Source: Tubiluchus corallicola (lineage: Eukaryota > Priapulida > Priapulimorpha > Priapulimorphida > Tubiluchidae). From it: DNA of 50,515 bases. The stretch covers positions 1-50,515 of the forward strand of contig JAQGDQ010001272.1 of NCBI GenBank assembly GCA_030141605.1. The letters are read 5' to 3'. Positions 12,601-20,913 of this stretch are shown here, piece after piece. Positions within the stretch are counted from its first letter, which is position 1, and every line of letters starts with the position of its first letter. The notes under the pieces are model-generated. The model was not told where the DNA came from and ran no database searches. It was given only the letters and a program-made list of their open reading frames with translations. Position numbers and translations under genes: made by a program.

Positions 12601-14045
12601 TCCCGCAATTCCTGCGGGCCACAGGCAGTTTGATCAAGAAGCCAAGTACAGTAGGACCTAATAACGATTTTTTTGCATCCGACCTGCGTACATCATTACT
12701 ACTACACTCAAGAAACTATTTTAGAAGTTGTTAAAATTTCTATTACAAACCATTTCAACACATGTTGAAATAACACATACCTTCAAGCAATCTTGCACAA
12801 TGAAACGCATGAAGAGCAAAAATGCAAGCAATCTGATAGAGTTCAATGAAATCGTGAAAAGCATCCAACGAAGGAAAATCTTGCGGATCTTTAACAAAAC
12901 CAAGTGCTCTGTTCTTTCGAAAATACTTTCTATAAAGAAAAAATAAAACCATGTTGATGTTGATGATTTTTTTACCGTGTCCCCAAACTATAATAATAAT
13001 AATAATAATTATATATATATAAAGCCCATACTAAGAATATTAATATATAAGCAATAATAATAATAATCTTTATTTAAAGTTGGCTTTTGGGTCAACAGTT
13101 AATATTAGCTCAAAGAGCTATTATCGCCGACTGTAAATAACAACCTACAACTACATAACAGAGACTATTACCCCGCTTTTACCCTAAATACCACGCGTCA
13201 GGCCGGGCAACAGCAGGCACCATTTTTGTAGTCTTTGGTATGACCCGGCGGCTGGCTCGAACTCACGACCTCCGAGACGTAAAGCAGACGCATTACCACT
13301 AGACTAAGCCATCAACGCCAGAACACCGAGGTGCCACTGCACCTGGTATGACATGAATTTAACCCAAAGCCATAGCCATACCATTAACACGACAAAAATG
13401 TGGGTTTCAGACCAGATGGTTTAGTCTAGTGGTAATGCGTCTGCTTTCCGTCTGGGAGGTCGTGAGTTCGAACCAGCGGCCGGGTCATACCAAAGACTTG
13501 CTGTTGGTACCTGCTGTTGCCCTGCCTGACGCGTGGTATTTAGGGTAAAAGTGGGGTGATAATAGTCTCTGTTATGCAGTTGTAGGTTGTTATTTACAGT
13601 CGGTGATAATAGCTCTTTGAGCTAATGTTAATTATTGACCCAAAAGCCGACTTTAAATAGAGATTACTATTATTATTATTATTATTATTATTATTTATTA
13701 TTATTATTATTTATTCAATGACAAGAAGTCCACCATTGGACAAATAAAACAAGAAAATTATTTGTTTCTTTAACCTAACCATATTTGGTGATAAGGCTAA
13801 TGATTAACTTAGTTAGTATTTACAGTTAACCAAGATCTAAAAAAAAGACTTTAGTTTACTGCCAACAATTTGCACAATTAATCCAGGAATTATTGATCTG
13901 ACTTATCTATCGTTACTAAGTAGCTAAACGTGCTAGCTTTACAATACCTTATTCTCTCCGCGGTAAACAAATTTCCAGAAAAAGCTTTTAATGGAGACAG
14001 AATAAGAACCGGTTGAGGCGAATGTGCTTCAACTTTTGCTGCCAT
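615..14045 (-). CDS. GLT1D1: GLT1D1-like glycosyltransferase, 5' eight exons (partial gene)
   Basis: Coding exons read on the minus strand: 13948-14045, 12781-12929, 10542-10647, 8378-8429, 5869-5911, 4784-4933, 4245-4297 and 615-658. Every intron is GT-AG and every junction keeps frame, giving about 231 residues. The order of motifs matches glycosyltransferase 1 domain-containing protein 1: an N-terminal strand and loop ending FSGNLFTAERIR, then VIFGGTDLN (about residues 90-98), IIAFTEGM (about 120-127), LLVAGIRAVKEPLY (about 180-193) and LVIVGPP (211-217). In this GT4-like fold the FGGTD, linker and GPE-like segments build the Rossmann-type core; the sugar donor and acceptor are not established. 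The family is about 346 residues long, so roughly the last 115 residues, with the EGMS/E-x7-E-type donor site, should lie left of position 1. The start is taken at ATG 14045; an in-frame ATG at 14078 is possible. Identification rests on remembered family motifs. Confidence 0.9.
1090..1779. mobile_element. pogo/Tigger-like (Tc1/mariner) non-autonomous element
   Basis: The termini CAGTGTTCCCTCACTTATCG (left) and CGAAGTAGCGAGGGAACGCTG-type sequence (right, ending at 1779) are inverted and are flanked by TA on both sides (1088-1089 and 1780-1781). The CAGTGTTCCCTCGCT terminus and TA target are typical of the pogo/Tigger group. No transposase frame is present in the 690 bp. It lies in GLT1D1 intron 7. 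Confidence 0.8.
2157..4050. repeat. 31-bp minisatellite, about 60 copies
   Basis: The unit has three parts: CACCACCACCC, then ATCAATCCATCATTACC, then AAA (31 bp). Main variants are CACCC-ATC versus CACCC-ACC, AAACATAACC, CACCACTCATC, and a few units shortened by 3 bp. A six-unit (186-bp) higher-order spacing joins the CACTCATC...CATAACC pair at 3591 and 3777. No stop codon occurs in any forward frame of the unit, so a 660-codon open frame exists by chance of composition. It is an intronic satellite, not a gene. Confidence 0.95.
4245..4297 (-). CDS. GLT1D1: GLT1D1 coding exon 7
   Basis: Its 53 bases run in phase 1 to phase 0. It encodes WHLSQKHNTCLVIVGPP between ACACTTTCAG and CCA/GTAAGA. WH...LVIVGP is the second family strand-loop. 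The next intron carries the pogo-like element and the 31-bp minisatellite. Confidence 0.9.
4587..4719 (+). mobile_element. 5S-derived SINE, 5'-truncated 3' end
   Basis: It matches only the distal part of the 5S-headed element, from TGCCCAGGCGTGCGCCCTGG to CTTCCGAGACAGAAGGATGC. It lies in GLT1D1 intron 6, antisense to the gene. The 5S head and the middle are missing. Confidence 0.85.
4784..4933 (-). CDS. GLT1D1: GLT1D1 coding exon 6
   Basis: Its 150 bases run in phase 1 to phase 1 between ATTCCTAG and TCAG/GTAGGT. It encodes VMVNPSNSFSIASHL, then HKNPEVYLLVAGIRAVKEPL and YVTKAFS. The hydrophobic strand VYLLVAGIR followed by KEPLY matches the family's FLLICGLR / KDPLY. Confidence 0.92.
5333..5805. 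mobile_element. hAT-like MITE, copy 1
   Basis: The left end is CAGGGGTGTGCAAATTATC and the right end is ATTTGCACACCCATG (a degenerate CCCCTG). Subterminal CGGGCCACATT and GCGGGCCG motifs are typical of non-autonomous hAT elements. The 8-bp flanks TTCTAAAG and TACTAAAA agree at 6 of 8 positions, suggesting an old target duplication. It lies in GLT1D1 intron 5. Confidence 0.8.
5869..5911 (-). CDS. GLT1D1: GLT1D1 coding exon 5 (43-bp microexon)
   Basis: Encodes PDVVPPEKIITTPP plus one base, in phase 0 to phase 1, between TTTCTTTCTTAG and G/GTAAGT. It occupies the place of the family's VYVQSQGIATTP segment. An hAT-like element (5333-5805) ends 64 bp downstream of the exon. Confidence 0.85.
6552..7100 (+). 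mobile_element. LINE-type 3' end, family A copy 1
   Basis: It shares about 530 bp with 14334-14860 and 29367-29900, including CAAGTCAGTAGATTTGTTC and the hairpin at 6918-6963 (AAAGGATAGC / GCTATCCTTT). It ends in a GAATT/GAAATT-rich tail. The variable 5' ends and simple 3' tail suggest a 5'-truncated non-LTR retrotransposon; no coding part remains. Confidence 0.65.
7440..7635 (+). mobile_element. LINE-like 3' end with hairpin (family D)
   Basis: AGGGTGG (7464-7470) pairs with CCACCCT (7499-7505). An inner AACT/AGTT pair is followed by about 100 AT-rich bases and an AATAAACTAATAAACC-like tail. It has the layout of the other LINE 3' ends here but a different sequence. There is no coding sequence. 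Confidence 0.4.
7706..8270 (+). pseudogene. LINE reverse transcriptase C-terminal fragment, 5'-truncated, copy 1
   Basis: The open frame 7709-8143 encodes [21 protein letters not shown], then [20 protein letters not shown] and [21 protein letters not shown]. This is the region after the YxDD box in many animal non-LTR reverse transcriptases (RQ...iY.rAN.LL.KF...K..LF.aYC...Y...LW...LKvAYN). It has a natural stop and a short 3' UTR ending AATAAAATATTAAATC. A second copy lies inverted at 27905-28930. It lies in GLT1D1 intron 4, antisense to the gene. Confidence 0.85.
8378..8429 (-). CDS. GLT1D1: GLT1D1 coding exon 4
   Basis: This 52-base exon encodes K/FIIAFTEGMMKKAIELW. It has a strong acceptor (CTTTTTTCAG) and the donor TGG/GTGAGT, and leaves in phase 0. 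FTEGM corresponds to the family's AFTESM motif. The tail of a LINE copy (7706-8270) ends about 100 bp downstream. Confidence 0.88.
8557..8830. mobile_element. Rearranged CAGGGCCTATTTCAG-type element
   Basis: It starts with CAGGGCCTATTTCAG at 8557. Bases 8693-8815 are the reverse complement of 495-600 in the first element, including GTGGGGATACTTCCC, GCGCCGAGGTAACATTTTTT and AACATACTGCCTCCTCTC. A short (CAA)n run precedes this part. The opposite terminus was not found, so this is a compound or broken copy. The right limit is uncertain. Confidence 0.5.
9230..9540 (+). mobile_element. LINE-like 3' end with hairpin and hexanucleotide tail (family B)
   Basis: The hairpin GGGCAGG (9303-9309) / CCTGCCC (9335-9341) is followed by about 70 bp, AATAAATG and an array of TATGTG/TATGTC/CATGTC hexamers (9413-9535). 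The open frames across the array are periodic artefacts. It lies in GLT1D1 intron 3. Confidence 0.45.
9721..10131. repeat. Three tandem 137-bp units with a nested hairpin
   Basis: Units start at 9721, 9858 and 9995. Each has AGGTGAGTGT...ACACTCACCT arms (9734-9743 and 9764-9773 in unit 1) around an inner GACC-ATAC-GGTC stem. The third copy has substitutions in the distal arm (ACGCTCATCT). The layout resembles the other LINE 3' ends but is multiplied in tandem. Confidence 0.9.
10542..10647 (-). CDS. GLT1D1: GLT1D1 coding exon 3
   Basis: The acceptor AAATTTCAG is at 10648 and the donor AA/GTACAA at 10541. Its 106 bases encode D/CPVPYAVIFGGTDLNN through LLNS, entering in phase 1 and leaving in phase 2. 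FGGTD is the signature that first identified the gene. The donor is weak after position +3 (GTACAA). Confidence 0.9.
10715..11251 (-). mobile_element. 5S rRNA-derived SINE, near full length
   Basis: The 5' end (11251 downwards) is a 5S rRNA-like head, followed by an about 420-bp body (GCGGGATGCCCACAC, CACTAGGCGGAGGAGCTGC, CTCTCTTCCTCCCTGG on the other strand). It ends CCGAGACAGAAGGATGCCAA with a short CAACAA tail. This is the SINE3 type of organisation, with the internal pol III promoter in the head. It lies sense-oriented in GLT1D1 intron 2. Confidence 0.9.
11135..11251 (-). rRNA. 5S rRNA-like head of the SINE (not a functional 5S gene)
   Basis: Contains the 5S blocks CACGTTGAAAACACCGGTTC, GAAGTTAAGCAACGT, GCCTGGTTAGTACTTGGATG, GGGTGAC and CCAGGTGCTGTAGGCTT in order. 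Box A/IE/C-type promoter segments are preserved. It is fused directly to the SINE body with no T-run terminator, and GTGACAGCC replaces the usual GTGACCGCC. It should therefore be annotated as element sequence. Confidence 0.85.
11500..12262 (+). pseudogene. LINE ORF2 C-terminus plus 3' UTR (family H)
   Basis: Bases 11561-11935 encode IHLIQKKIVRAITFAGYQDH, TPPIFKRLNFLNIYDI, YGTRYRLNYH and NGPYIWNSTAPAIKN, ending FKKIIN and a stop. This is the characteristic tail of CR1/Jockey-like polyproteins (lQKr.vR.I....y..Ht.PlF..L..L.i.di and Y.TR...). A WGG-containing part just upstream is in another frame. The 3' UTR has a hairpin at 12104-12141 and ends in an AATAAATCTATTAAATC-like tail. Confidence 0.85.
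12557..12754. mobile_element. hAT-like MITE, left part only (copy 2)
   Basis: It starts CAGGGGTGTGCAAATTATC like copies 1 and 3 and matches copy 1 up to ATTACAAACCAT. The remaining right half is missing. It ends about 25 nt from the GLT1D1 exon 2 donor (12780). Confidence 0.8.
12781..12929 (-). CDS. GLT1D1: GLT1D1 coding exon 2
   Basis: The acceptor is TTTCTTTATAG at 12930 and the donor is GAAG/GTATGTG at 12780. The exon has 149 bases and 49 full codons, entering in phase 2 and leaving in phase 1. It encodes KYFRKNRALGFVKDPQDF, then an acidic, leucine-rich stretch ending ALHAFHCARLLE. This aligns with the family's helix and LKDAFDF / ALALH region. An old hAT-like fragment ends about 25 nt downstream of its donor. 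Confidence 0.85.
13051..13315 (-). mobile_element. tRNA-derived SINE, minus copy
   Basis: Read on the minus strand it starts GATGGCTTAGTCTAGTGG (A box), has GAGTTCGAGCC (B box), and shares with the plus copy the body motifs GACGCGTGGTATTTAGGG and AATAGCTCTTTGAGCTAA. It ends CTTTAAATAAAGATTATTATT. It lies in GLT1D1 intron 1. Confidence 0.9.
13415..13715 (+). mobile_element. tRNA-derived SINE, plus copy
   Basis: The A box is in TTTAGTCTAGTGGTAATG (about 13419-13436) and the B box in GAGTTCGAACC (13464-13474). The body is the same as in the minus copy and the tail is (TTA)n/(ATT)n. The two copies face head to head with a 99-bp spacer. Confidence 0.92.
13948..14045 (-). CDS. GLT1D1: GLT1D1 coding exon 1
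   Basis: Starts at ATG 14045-14043, with G at -3 and G at +4. It encodes MAAKVEAHSPQPVLIL and continues to FTAERI plus AG of an Arg codon, with a donor AG/GTATTG at 13947. The reading frame is open further upstream to an ATG at 14078 and beyond that to a CAG at about 14113, so the 5' UTR or a longer N-terminus may continue there. The exon ends in phase 2. Confidence 0.8.
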
Positions 14046-14333
14046 AACTCTATTAAATTTGGAAGAAGCCAAGTACATGGTATTATCATAGCGACACTTC
14101 TTTACCTGAAAGAAAAATGACAATCAGTTCCGAATCTATTTAATATTTAACTTACATGTACTCATTTTGTTTCTATCTATTCAAATTAGCGATAACCAAA
14201 GTAAATGTTAAATTTCCCAAACAAGACAAAGATGCAATGGCTAGAAACGCATAAAGGGACAAGCAGAAATATCTGATTATGCTGGCAAAGTTTACATAAT
14301 CAAAATACAGCAGTCCGTTAAAAGTGAATAATG

Positions 14334-14860
14334 CAAGTCAGTAGATTTGTTCTTAATCAATAAGCCTAGAAATAATGAAGTTGAACTCAAATCAAAATGT
14401 ATTTAACTCCTGTTGTTGATTAATAGCATTATTAACCCAAAGTGTTTTTATCATTTCATAACAATCTTGACCTGTGTTTCACATAAAATCTAAATGCAGT
14501 TTTTAGTTTAATCAAGATTGACCTTATTTTGTTGCCCGCTAATTAAACTACATGTATATTTTTTCTCTGGATTATATAGCAAATGTCATAATTTTGAAAT
14601 TACTAATGTTTCCTAAATTAAACTGATAACATTAATGCCCACAGGTGTCTAAAAAATCGTTTTATCTATATTCGGTAAAGGATAGCAGACTAGGTGACTT
14701 TATAGTCTTTTCGCTACCCTTTCTCTAGTTCTACATCTATCTATACATTTTAACCATTCTTCAAAACTTATTAGAGATTCTTTTATTAATCATGTTTTAT
14801 TGTCGCATTATAAAGAGATAAATAAATTAAAATTGAAATGAATTTGAATTGAAACTGAAG
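14334..14860 (+). mobile_element. LINE-type 3' end, family A copy 2
   Basis: Closely similar to 6552-7100, starting at AAGTCAGTAGATTTG, so about 20 bp shorter at the 5' side. The hairpin at 14677-14722 has one arm changed (GCTACCCTTT). It ends in a GAATTTGAATTG tail. It lies upstream of the GLT1D1 start. Confidence 0.65.
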
Positions 14861-15309
14861 GAGAGGTATGAGCTGGCCACCACGTCATTTTGTTTACATC
14901 AGTGCAACGAAGCAGCGTGTAATGATACGTGTGCAGCTTGTACGTCAAGAGCGGCCGACGTTTGTGAGTCCCCGCCCCCTCATTTCAATATCAGCCAGTT
15001 TCAACCGGTTCGACCCTCACCTTGTACCCTCGCTGCGTACTACATCGCTATGTTCTCTGGTGACCATATAGCCCCTATTCACGTACCACAAGGTGGAAAA
15101 TCTACTTTTCTAACGTTTAACAAGTTAACCTACATCTGTTGACACTAATGGAATCATGAGTGGCTACACTTAAAAAATATAATAATCAAGGCTACCAGCT
15201 ACGAAATAATAAGCAAAAGCAGTGGACAACTGGACGAGAAATGAACAAGTACTCAAGACAAGAAATCATCTGACCAGGGTACAACAATAATAAGCGTACA
15301 CGACCCTGA
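14861..15309. other. No recognised feature
   Basis: This is mixed-composition sequence upstream of GLT1D1, with a GC-richer part at 14920-15070 that could include a promoter. No exon, repeat or motif can be supported. Confidence 0.4.
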
Positions 15310-17530
15310 CCAAAGAATATGGACCACAGAAATTAGAGATTTCGTACTGCGCAACAGTTCGCGCAGTTAGTGTCACCCTAGCGGCGCAGCAGTACGGACT
15401 GTTGTTGTCAGGTACGCTATAGCGCAATTTGTTCGCACCACTGGTGTGTACTGTAGCAGCTGAATTGATGAGACCACCAAAGTCAGGCTGGTCGACAGGT
15501 GCTCATAAATTACTTAGCGGTGAGTTGCAAAACACAAATAAAAATATCTTTTTAAATTTCCCAAGGATGCAGCCTGGTAATTATAATAAAATGTTAATTA
15601 TAACACAGTTTTGTAACTTTTGTTACAAGTTAAATATTCTGTACACTAAGCAAAGACTGCAAGGCCTACATCTCTCTTTGGCGATTTATAGCAGCTGTTA
15701 TATTTTTGAATATTATTTAAAGCAAGCATAAGGCATTAAGAATGATTAGTAGTTAAAATAAAAACTATTATAATCATATCTCATGAAAATTAATAGGCTT
15801 ATTTACAAAAGAAGTTAAGGAAGTTGATCATACAGAAAGTTTGCAAATACCTGGCTCATGTAGTATTCCATTTCTGGAGAAATATTTTTCTAAAAAAACA
15901 TTCCTATTTAATATGTTTTTATCAGGAAATATAACTTGAAGAGGTACAAGGCCTGACTTTTATGTGTAATACCTTTCATAGAAAAAAATCGATTTTTTTT
16001 TCAGGAGAGCAAATAATTTTTCCAGAACAAAACATAATCTAAACATCTGTATGTTTTATTAATTCCAAGTTCAAAGATGTTTAAAAACCATATAATCATA
16101 CATTGGCCTTTGTTATGAGTTGGAGTTGGTTATAAAATCATGCTGAACAAATGGAGATGCACTTACGACATAACTCCTCTTTTTTATTATCAGTGAACAA
16201 AAAATAACAAAATGAAACATCAGAGATCAGAGCTGTCATCCTAAGCAGCCGACATTACTTCCACCTCTATAACAACCAACTAACTAGGTCAAAATCAAGT
16301 TACAGAATTCAGGTGAGAAGCCAACCTGGTGCATAAATTAGAATCTGCAAGCGGGTCATAACGCCTTATATATCATGTGTAGAGTTATATTTAGCCTAAT
16401 TTTTTTAAGGTTCAGTAAGGCTTACGTCAAAACAAATGTTCATTAAATACAGTTTGTTTATGTGTAAAAAATGTACTTGTATAAGCGTACTAATAAAACA
16501 CCTGTGGCTAAATCCACATACAAATCTTGATAAATATTATTTATTGATGGGCTTAAATTAATTGATTTCATACAGACCTATGTGCTAAGGGCAATCATTT
16601 TATATAGCTAAATATATAGGCTCGGCTTCACAGAATCTTTGTATGTAATAATGCATACATCATACATGTATATGAGTGAGTGTGCATAGGTGTATCAAGA
16701 CGATACAACAGTTCAGTCCTACCCATCTCGCATCTACTACTGTATTGATTATTTATATATGAAGCACTGTATGCAATTACTTGTTGTGTGCATGTGCAAA
16801 TTATTTATATACAAACCTACAATATAAAATACGTGTGATTATATAGATTAATTGCAGGGCATGCAAATGGGTGCAATTTTTAATGTGCCAAGTTTGCTAC
16901 CTCACATTGGAGTAAAACGACCAAGAAACAAATGGCAGAACCTTCAACAAAAGGAAAAGAAGGATCTCTCTGTGTCTCTGTCTCCCTCCCTCCCTCTCTC
17001 TGTCCCCCTCTCTCTCTCTCCCTTTCACTATCTCCCTTCTTCCTCTCTCTCCATCCCTCTCTTTCTCTCTAAAAGAGGCAGGGAGAGAAAAATCAATAAA
17101 TCAATAAAAAATGCATTACTTTTTTACATAGTAGGCAGCCCATCACGCAGTCAGCTAGCCTCTTTCCTCAGGAAGAACAATAAAATTATACTTACAAGAA
17201 AACTGAAGAAGTATTTGCAAGCACATAATACAGACTTTTTGGTACAATTTTTTCCTTTTCATGAAATGTTTTCAGTTTTTTTAAACTAATAATTGCTTTA
17301 AATTGAGTATTCTTCTTTTATTAAAAACGCAAAAATGATTTTGGCTTATCGAAATTGCGCGTATGCCAACATTATTGGTGAACTTAAGAATATTATTATT
17401 ATTACAGTAAATGCGCTGCTCAAAATTTTTAATCATCCGCCGTTTGATGCCGCCAGCATAGCCACTAATCGCAAAAACGAAATACGTTACAATATATGCT
17501 TTGTCACTTTCCCTTTTTACACATTGCCAT
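15310..17530 (+). repeat. 2.2-kb duplicated unit, copy A
   Basis: It is collinear with 22726-24860 from AAAGAATA(T/C)GGA to CGAAATA(C/T)GT(T/A)ACAAT, including a (CT)n-rich block at about 16965-17075 and TATCGAAATTGCGCGTATGCC. A decayed THAP-like exon (15440-15570) ends AGGATGCAGCCTGGTAA, where copy C has AGGATGCAGGTAGGTAA. There is no intact long frame. No terminal repeats were identified, so it could be a segmental duplication or a large old transposon. Confidence 0.75.
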
Positions 17531-17723
17531 CATTTCTGTTACTTCCGTTCGATCCTAATTCTGACGACTCACACAATATCAGTTTCCAGATTTTAGAATG
17601 TTTTGCAGTATGTCAGTTTTAACAAAACTGAATTCTACAACAAAGATGTTCTAAACCAAGTGTTACATGTACGCTTATCTCTAAGGTGATTTATATTAAA
17701 GAAATATATAATCACCTACTTAC

Positions 17724-17808
17724 CAGATTTCAACATCTTTTATGATAGTTTCAACAAAGCACCGCATTTGTAGAGTTTCAATAGCATCAGACCGGATTTC
17801 TACACACA
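17724..17808 (-). CDS. Possible exon, half Ig-like domain
   Basis: TTTATACAG (acceptor) and CTG/GTAAGTAGG (donor) bound 85 bases. They encode CVEIRSDAIETLQM, RCFVETIIKDVEI and the first two bases of a Trp codon. The spacing of Cys to Trp (L-x-M-x-C ... VEIW) suits the first half of an Ig fold. There is no neighbouring matching half in view. It may belong to the same gene as 20914-21240. Confidence 0.35.
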
Positions 17809-18129
17809 CTGTATAAAGACATATTTCCACGTTTGTTCCACTTTTGAAATTACAATTTCACTATTTTTGATGCTTGAGTTTACATTTTTATTCACTTTGC
17901 TGGAATATTGAACTGTAGTATTATGGCCAAAGTAAACGTGTGCATAGACAAACATTTCAGGTTATTTTCCAGATACATGTCAGAAATGTGCACAGTTGTT
18001 ACTAGTAAGTCAGACACAAATGAATAAATAAAAAACAGATAAATAGATAATGAGAACTAAAACAAACAGATAAACAAGTGTGCGCCAATTAAACAAGATA
18101 AATAAAGGAAAAAAACGAAAAACAGGAAA

Positions 18130-18365
18130 GAAATTATTTCATTAATAGAGCATCCAGAAGGCACAGGGAGTTTAATACTCGATAGCTCCTTGTGCATTCT
18201 TAGTGATGGAACTCAAACAGCATCAAGCTTTACATGGAATAAACATGTGAAGTTTTCCAGAAATTTTTTGTCTAATTAAAATTGTGATGATTGTAGAAGG
18301 TGTAGATTGTTTATTTTAGGATATTTGAATTATTATTATTTCAAATTGTAACAATAAAGTGGTAA
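18130..18365 (+). mobile_element. LINE-like 3' end with hairpin (family F)
   Basis: GCACAGGGAG (18161-18170) pairs with CTCCTTGTGC (18186-18195). About 150 AT-rich bases follow, ending AACAATAAAGTGGTAACAG. No coding sequence is present; the call rests on layout only. Confidence 0.35.
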
Positions 18366-18442
18366 CAGTAATTGAACCGAAACAAGGAAGACTATCAATG
18401 GAACCACCATATCAGATGTCTTAAGTCATACTAAATATAACC

Positions 18443-18715
18443 TTGCTGTCGTTCATTGCACGTAATTGCCAAAAACTGGAAACGGCAACTTCGGACAGGG
18501 AAACTTGGCAGAAGACATTGTTTGATGGGGTCAAGGACAATGAAGATAGGATTCAGCTACTATGGGAAGAGAAGCGTCAAAGAAGGAAGAATTGTACCAA
18601 AGATGCTTCAGCATTTCAGTGCACTAACCTTGGAAGATCTTGCTCTGTTTGCGTAGGTCTCTGCAATCATCGACTGAAATGTGTCAACAACTCACAGTAA
18701 ATTTGCAAAAAGTAG
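18443..18715 (+). pseudogene. LINE polyprotein C-terminus with Cys/His motif
   Basis: The frame 18443-18700 encodes TATSDRETWQKTLFDGVKD, LLWEEKRQRRKNC and FQCTNLGRSCSVCVGLCNHR. The order DR..W...L..G...EEKR.RRK followed by F.C...GR.C....GL..H...C is the usual end of animal LINE polyproteins. The upstream reverse transcriptase is absent. It may be the same family as the fragment at 35890-36471. Confidence 0.75.
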
Positions 18716-18994
18716 TTAATAGTTAAACAACCGAAGAAGCCGTCGCATAGTAAAGATTATCAACTTTGTGCAGCACTAATGCCACCTTGCTTCAAATGTG
18801 CACTTTATAAACAAAAACCGTGTACAAAGAGGACGAACATGTTATGCTGCTTTACTGTCGGAACCGCTACCATTTAAGTAATTTTTCATTTATTTTGTGT
18901 GACATGATCTTACTTCATTTAGAAGTGCATGACAGGGTGTCGCAAACCTTTGTCAAAGTAACGAAAGTAATACTTGTTACTCGGGGGGAAAAAG

Positions 18995-18995
<1 letters not shown>

Positions 18996-19034
<39 letters not shown>
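18996..19034. repeat. (TA)n microsatellite
   Basis: An uninterrupted TA dinucleotide run of about 38 bases. Confidence 0.98.
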
Positions 19035-19039
<5 letters not shown>

Positions 19040-19040
<1 letters not shown>

Positions 19041-20039
19041 TTAGCTACATGTGGGTAGCATATTTAGTAGAAAATTTCCTTTCAGGTATTAATTTTCTGT
19101 ACAACTATAATACATTACTTTAGTTCATCACTGTTCATCCTGTAACAGCCATCACTAAAATGATGATATTTGCACCCAATTCTCATGATATCATGATTAA
19201 AATCACATTAAAATGTTCCATCAAAATACACGGTAATAAAACTAAAATTCATTAAAATTAATCTACTTTGACATGTGCACGAGTTCAGATACTAAATTTA
19301 CTGTAAACAAACAGTTAGAGAGTACAACAACAGCTACAAACAAGTTAATAAATTTTGCTTGACTGGACATTGAAGGAAGAAACTACAACTATATCTCTTA
19401 TTATAATTCAACCTCAGACTTAAACTGACTAAGGTAAGATAGGCCTATTTTGTACAGACATGAGGCAACTATTTCCACACAATGATAAAAATATTTACAC
19501 AATACACAAAAGTTTTAAAATCACATGCATTTTAGTTTAAGCATAAATTCTGACTCATCTAACAAAATAAACAATAACAGTGAGAATGACAACGTGTCCA
19601 AACAAGAACTTTCTCGGAAAATTGCAACCAAAATAAAGAACGTTAGTGCTTGTGACTAAAGACATAGATGAGGAGCTACAGCCCTTATGCTGGTTTTTCA
19701 TCACTGATGTTAGGCATTCAATTTTCAACTATTTAATTCCTGTTAAGTCCCAAATGTATAGGGCTAGAATCAATAAACTTAAAATGTAAGTCCTGGGACA
19801 AGTACACCATTAATAATCAATATACATCGAAGCAAATTAATTCTCTGCATTATCAACATAGTATTATGGTCATGATTTATCAAAAAATTCTTAGAAATAC
19901 TTTACGTAACATTATTCTTATCATTCGTTCTCCCTTTGTTTAAACATTTTTAAAAAAAATGTAATGATTTGAAAAGAATGCTATCAACCAAGTTCTGGTC
20001 AGTGGTTAGCTTGAGTCTTATTGGTCAGAGCATTTCAAG
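19040..20039. other. No recognised feature
   Basis: AT-rich sequence with many stops in all frames. I found no exon with conserved protein, no terminal repeats and no tandem array. Confidence 0.5.
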
Positions 20040-20555
20040 AAGTGAGGAAAAAGCACAATGAGTCTTTGCCTTGATGAGATTGTTTCCAAGAAGTGGATTT
20101 AGGTGTTTTCGGCTATTTCTAGGAAGTAAGCACATCTGGTCATAACTGTATACAGGAAGTAGGGAAACGAGTGCATCTGGTCATTACTGTTTCCAGGAAA
20201 TAGGTAAATGAGCACATCTGCTCATAACTGTATCCAGGAAACAGGGAAACGAGTACATCTGGTCATTACTGTTTCCAAGAAATAGGTCAATGAGCGCGAC
20301 TGGTCATTACTGTTTCCAGGAAGTAGGGAAACGAATGCATCTGGTCATTACTGTATCCAGGAAGTAGGAAAATGAGCACATCTGGTCATAACTGTATCCA
20401 GAAAGTCGGGAAATGAGCACATCTGGTCATTGCTGTATCAAGGACATACGGAAATGAGTACGGTGAGTCATTGCCCTGTAACAGCTTCCAAGAACTGTGT
20501 GCAGCTGGTCATTGCTCTTTCTAGGAAGCCATTGTCCCGACGCAGCTGTTAACAT
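20040..20555. repeat. 41-bp minisatellite, about 12 diverged units
   Basis: The unit carries CATCTGGTCATTACTG and TTCCAGGAAGTAGGGAAACG. CATCTG starts at 20133, 20174, 20215 and 20256, so the period is 41. The outer units are more diverged and shorter. Confidence 0.92.
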
Positions 20556-20913
20556 TGATTCTAGGAAAAAGGGTAGCTGATGTCATTGACCATTAATTAC
20601 AACAAGTGTGCTTAATATTAAACAATTTGTTGTGCTTATTGACCACATGATGTGCATAATTCATTAATTAATATAAAATAATTCAATCTCACTCTTTTTC
20701 TCAGCATTAAACTTAAATTAAGCTACAAAAATGAACAATTTTAAATGTAGGTGCCAGCACATGTTTAATTATTGGTAGTAGTACTTTGAATTATCAATCG
20801 CAAATGAAAATGTACGACACTCCGGTAAGAGAAACAAAACTATTACATAACTAACAACCATTATTGTGTTTTTGCAAGATTAATTCTCTCAGGTCCTTAA
20901 TCAATGCACTTAC

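Noticed and set aside
13415-13487. A functional tRNA gene
   Set aside because: A and B boxes are present, but the acceptor stem does not close and the sequence continues into a SINE body shared with the inverted copy.
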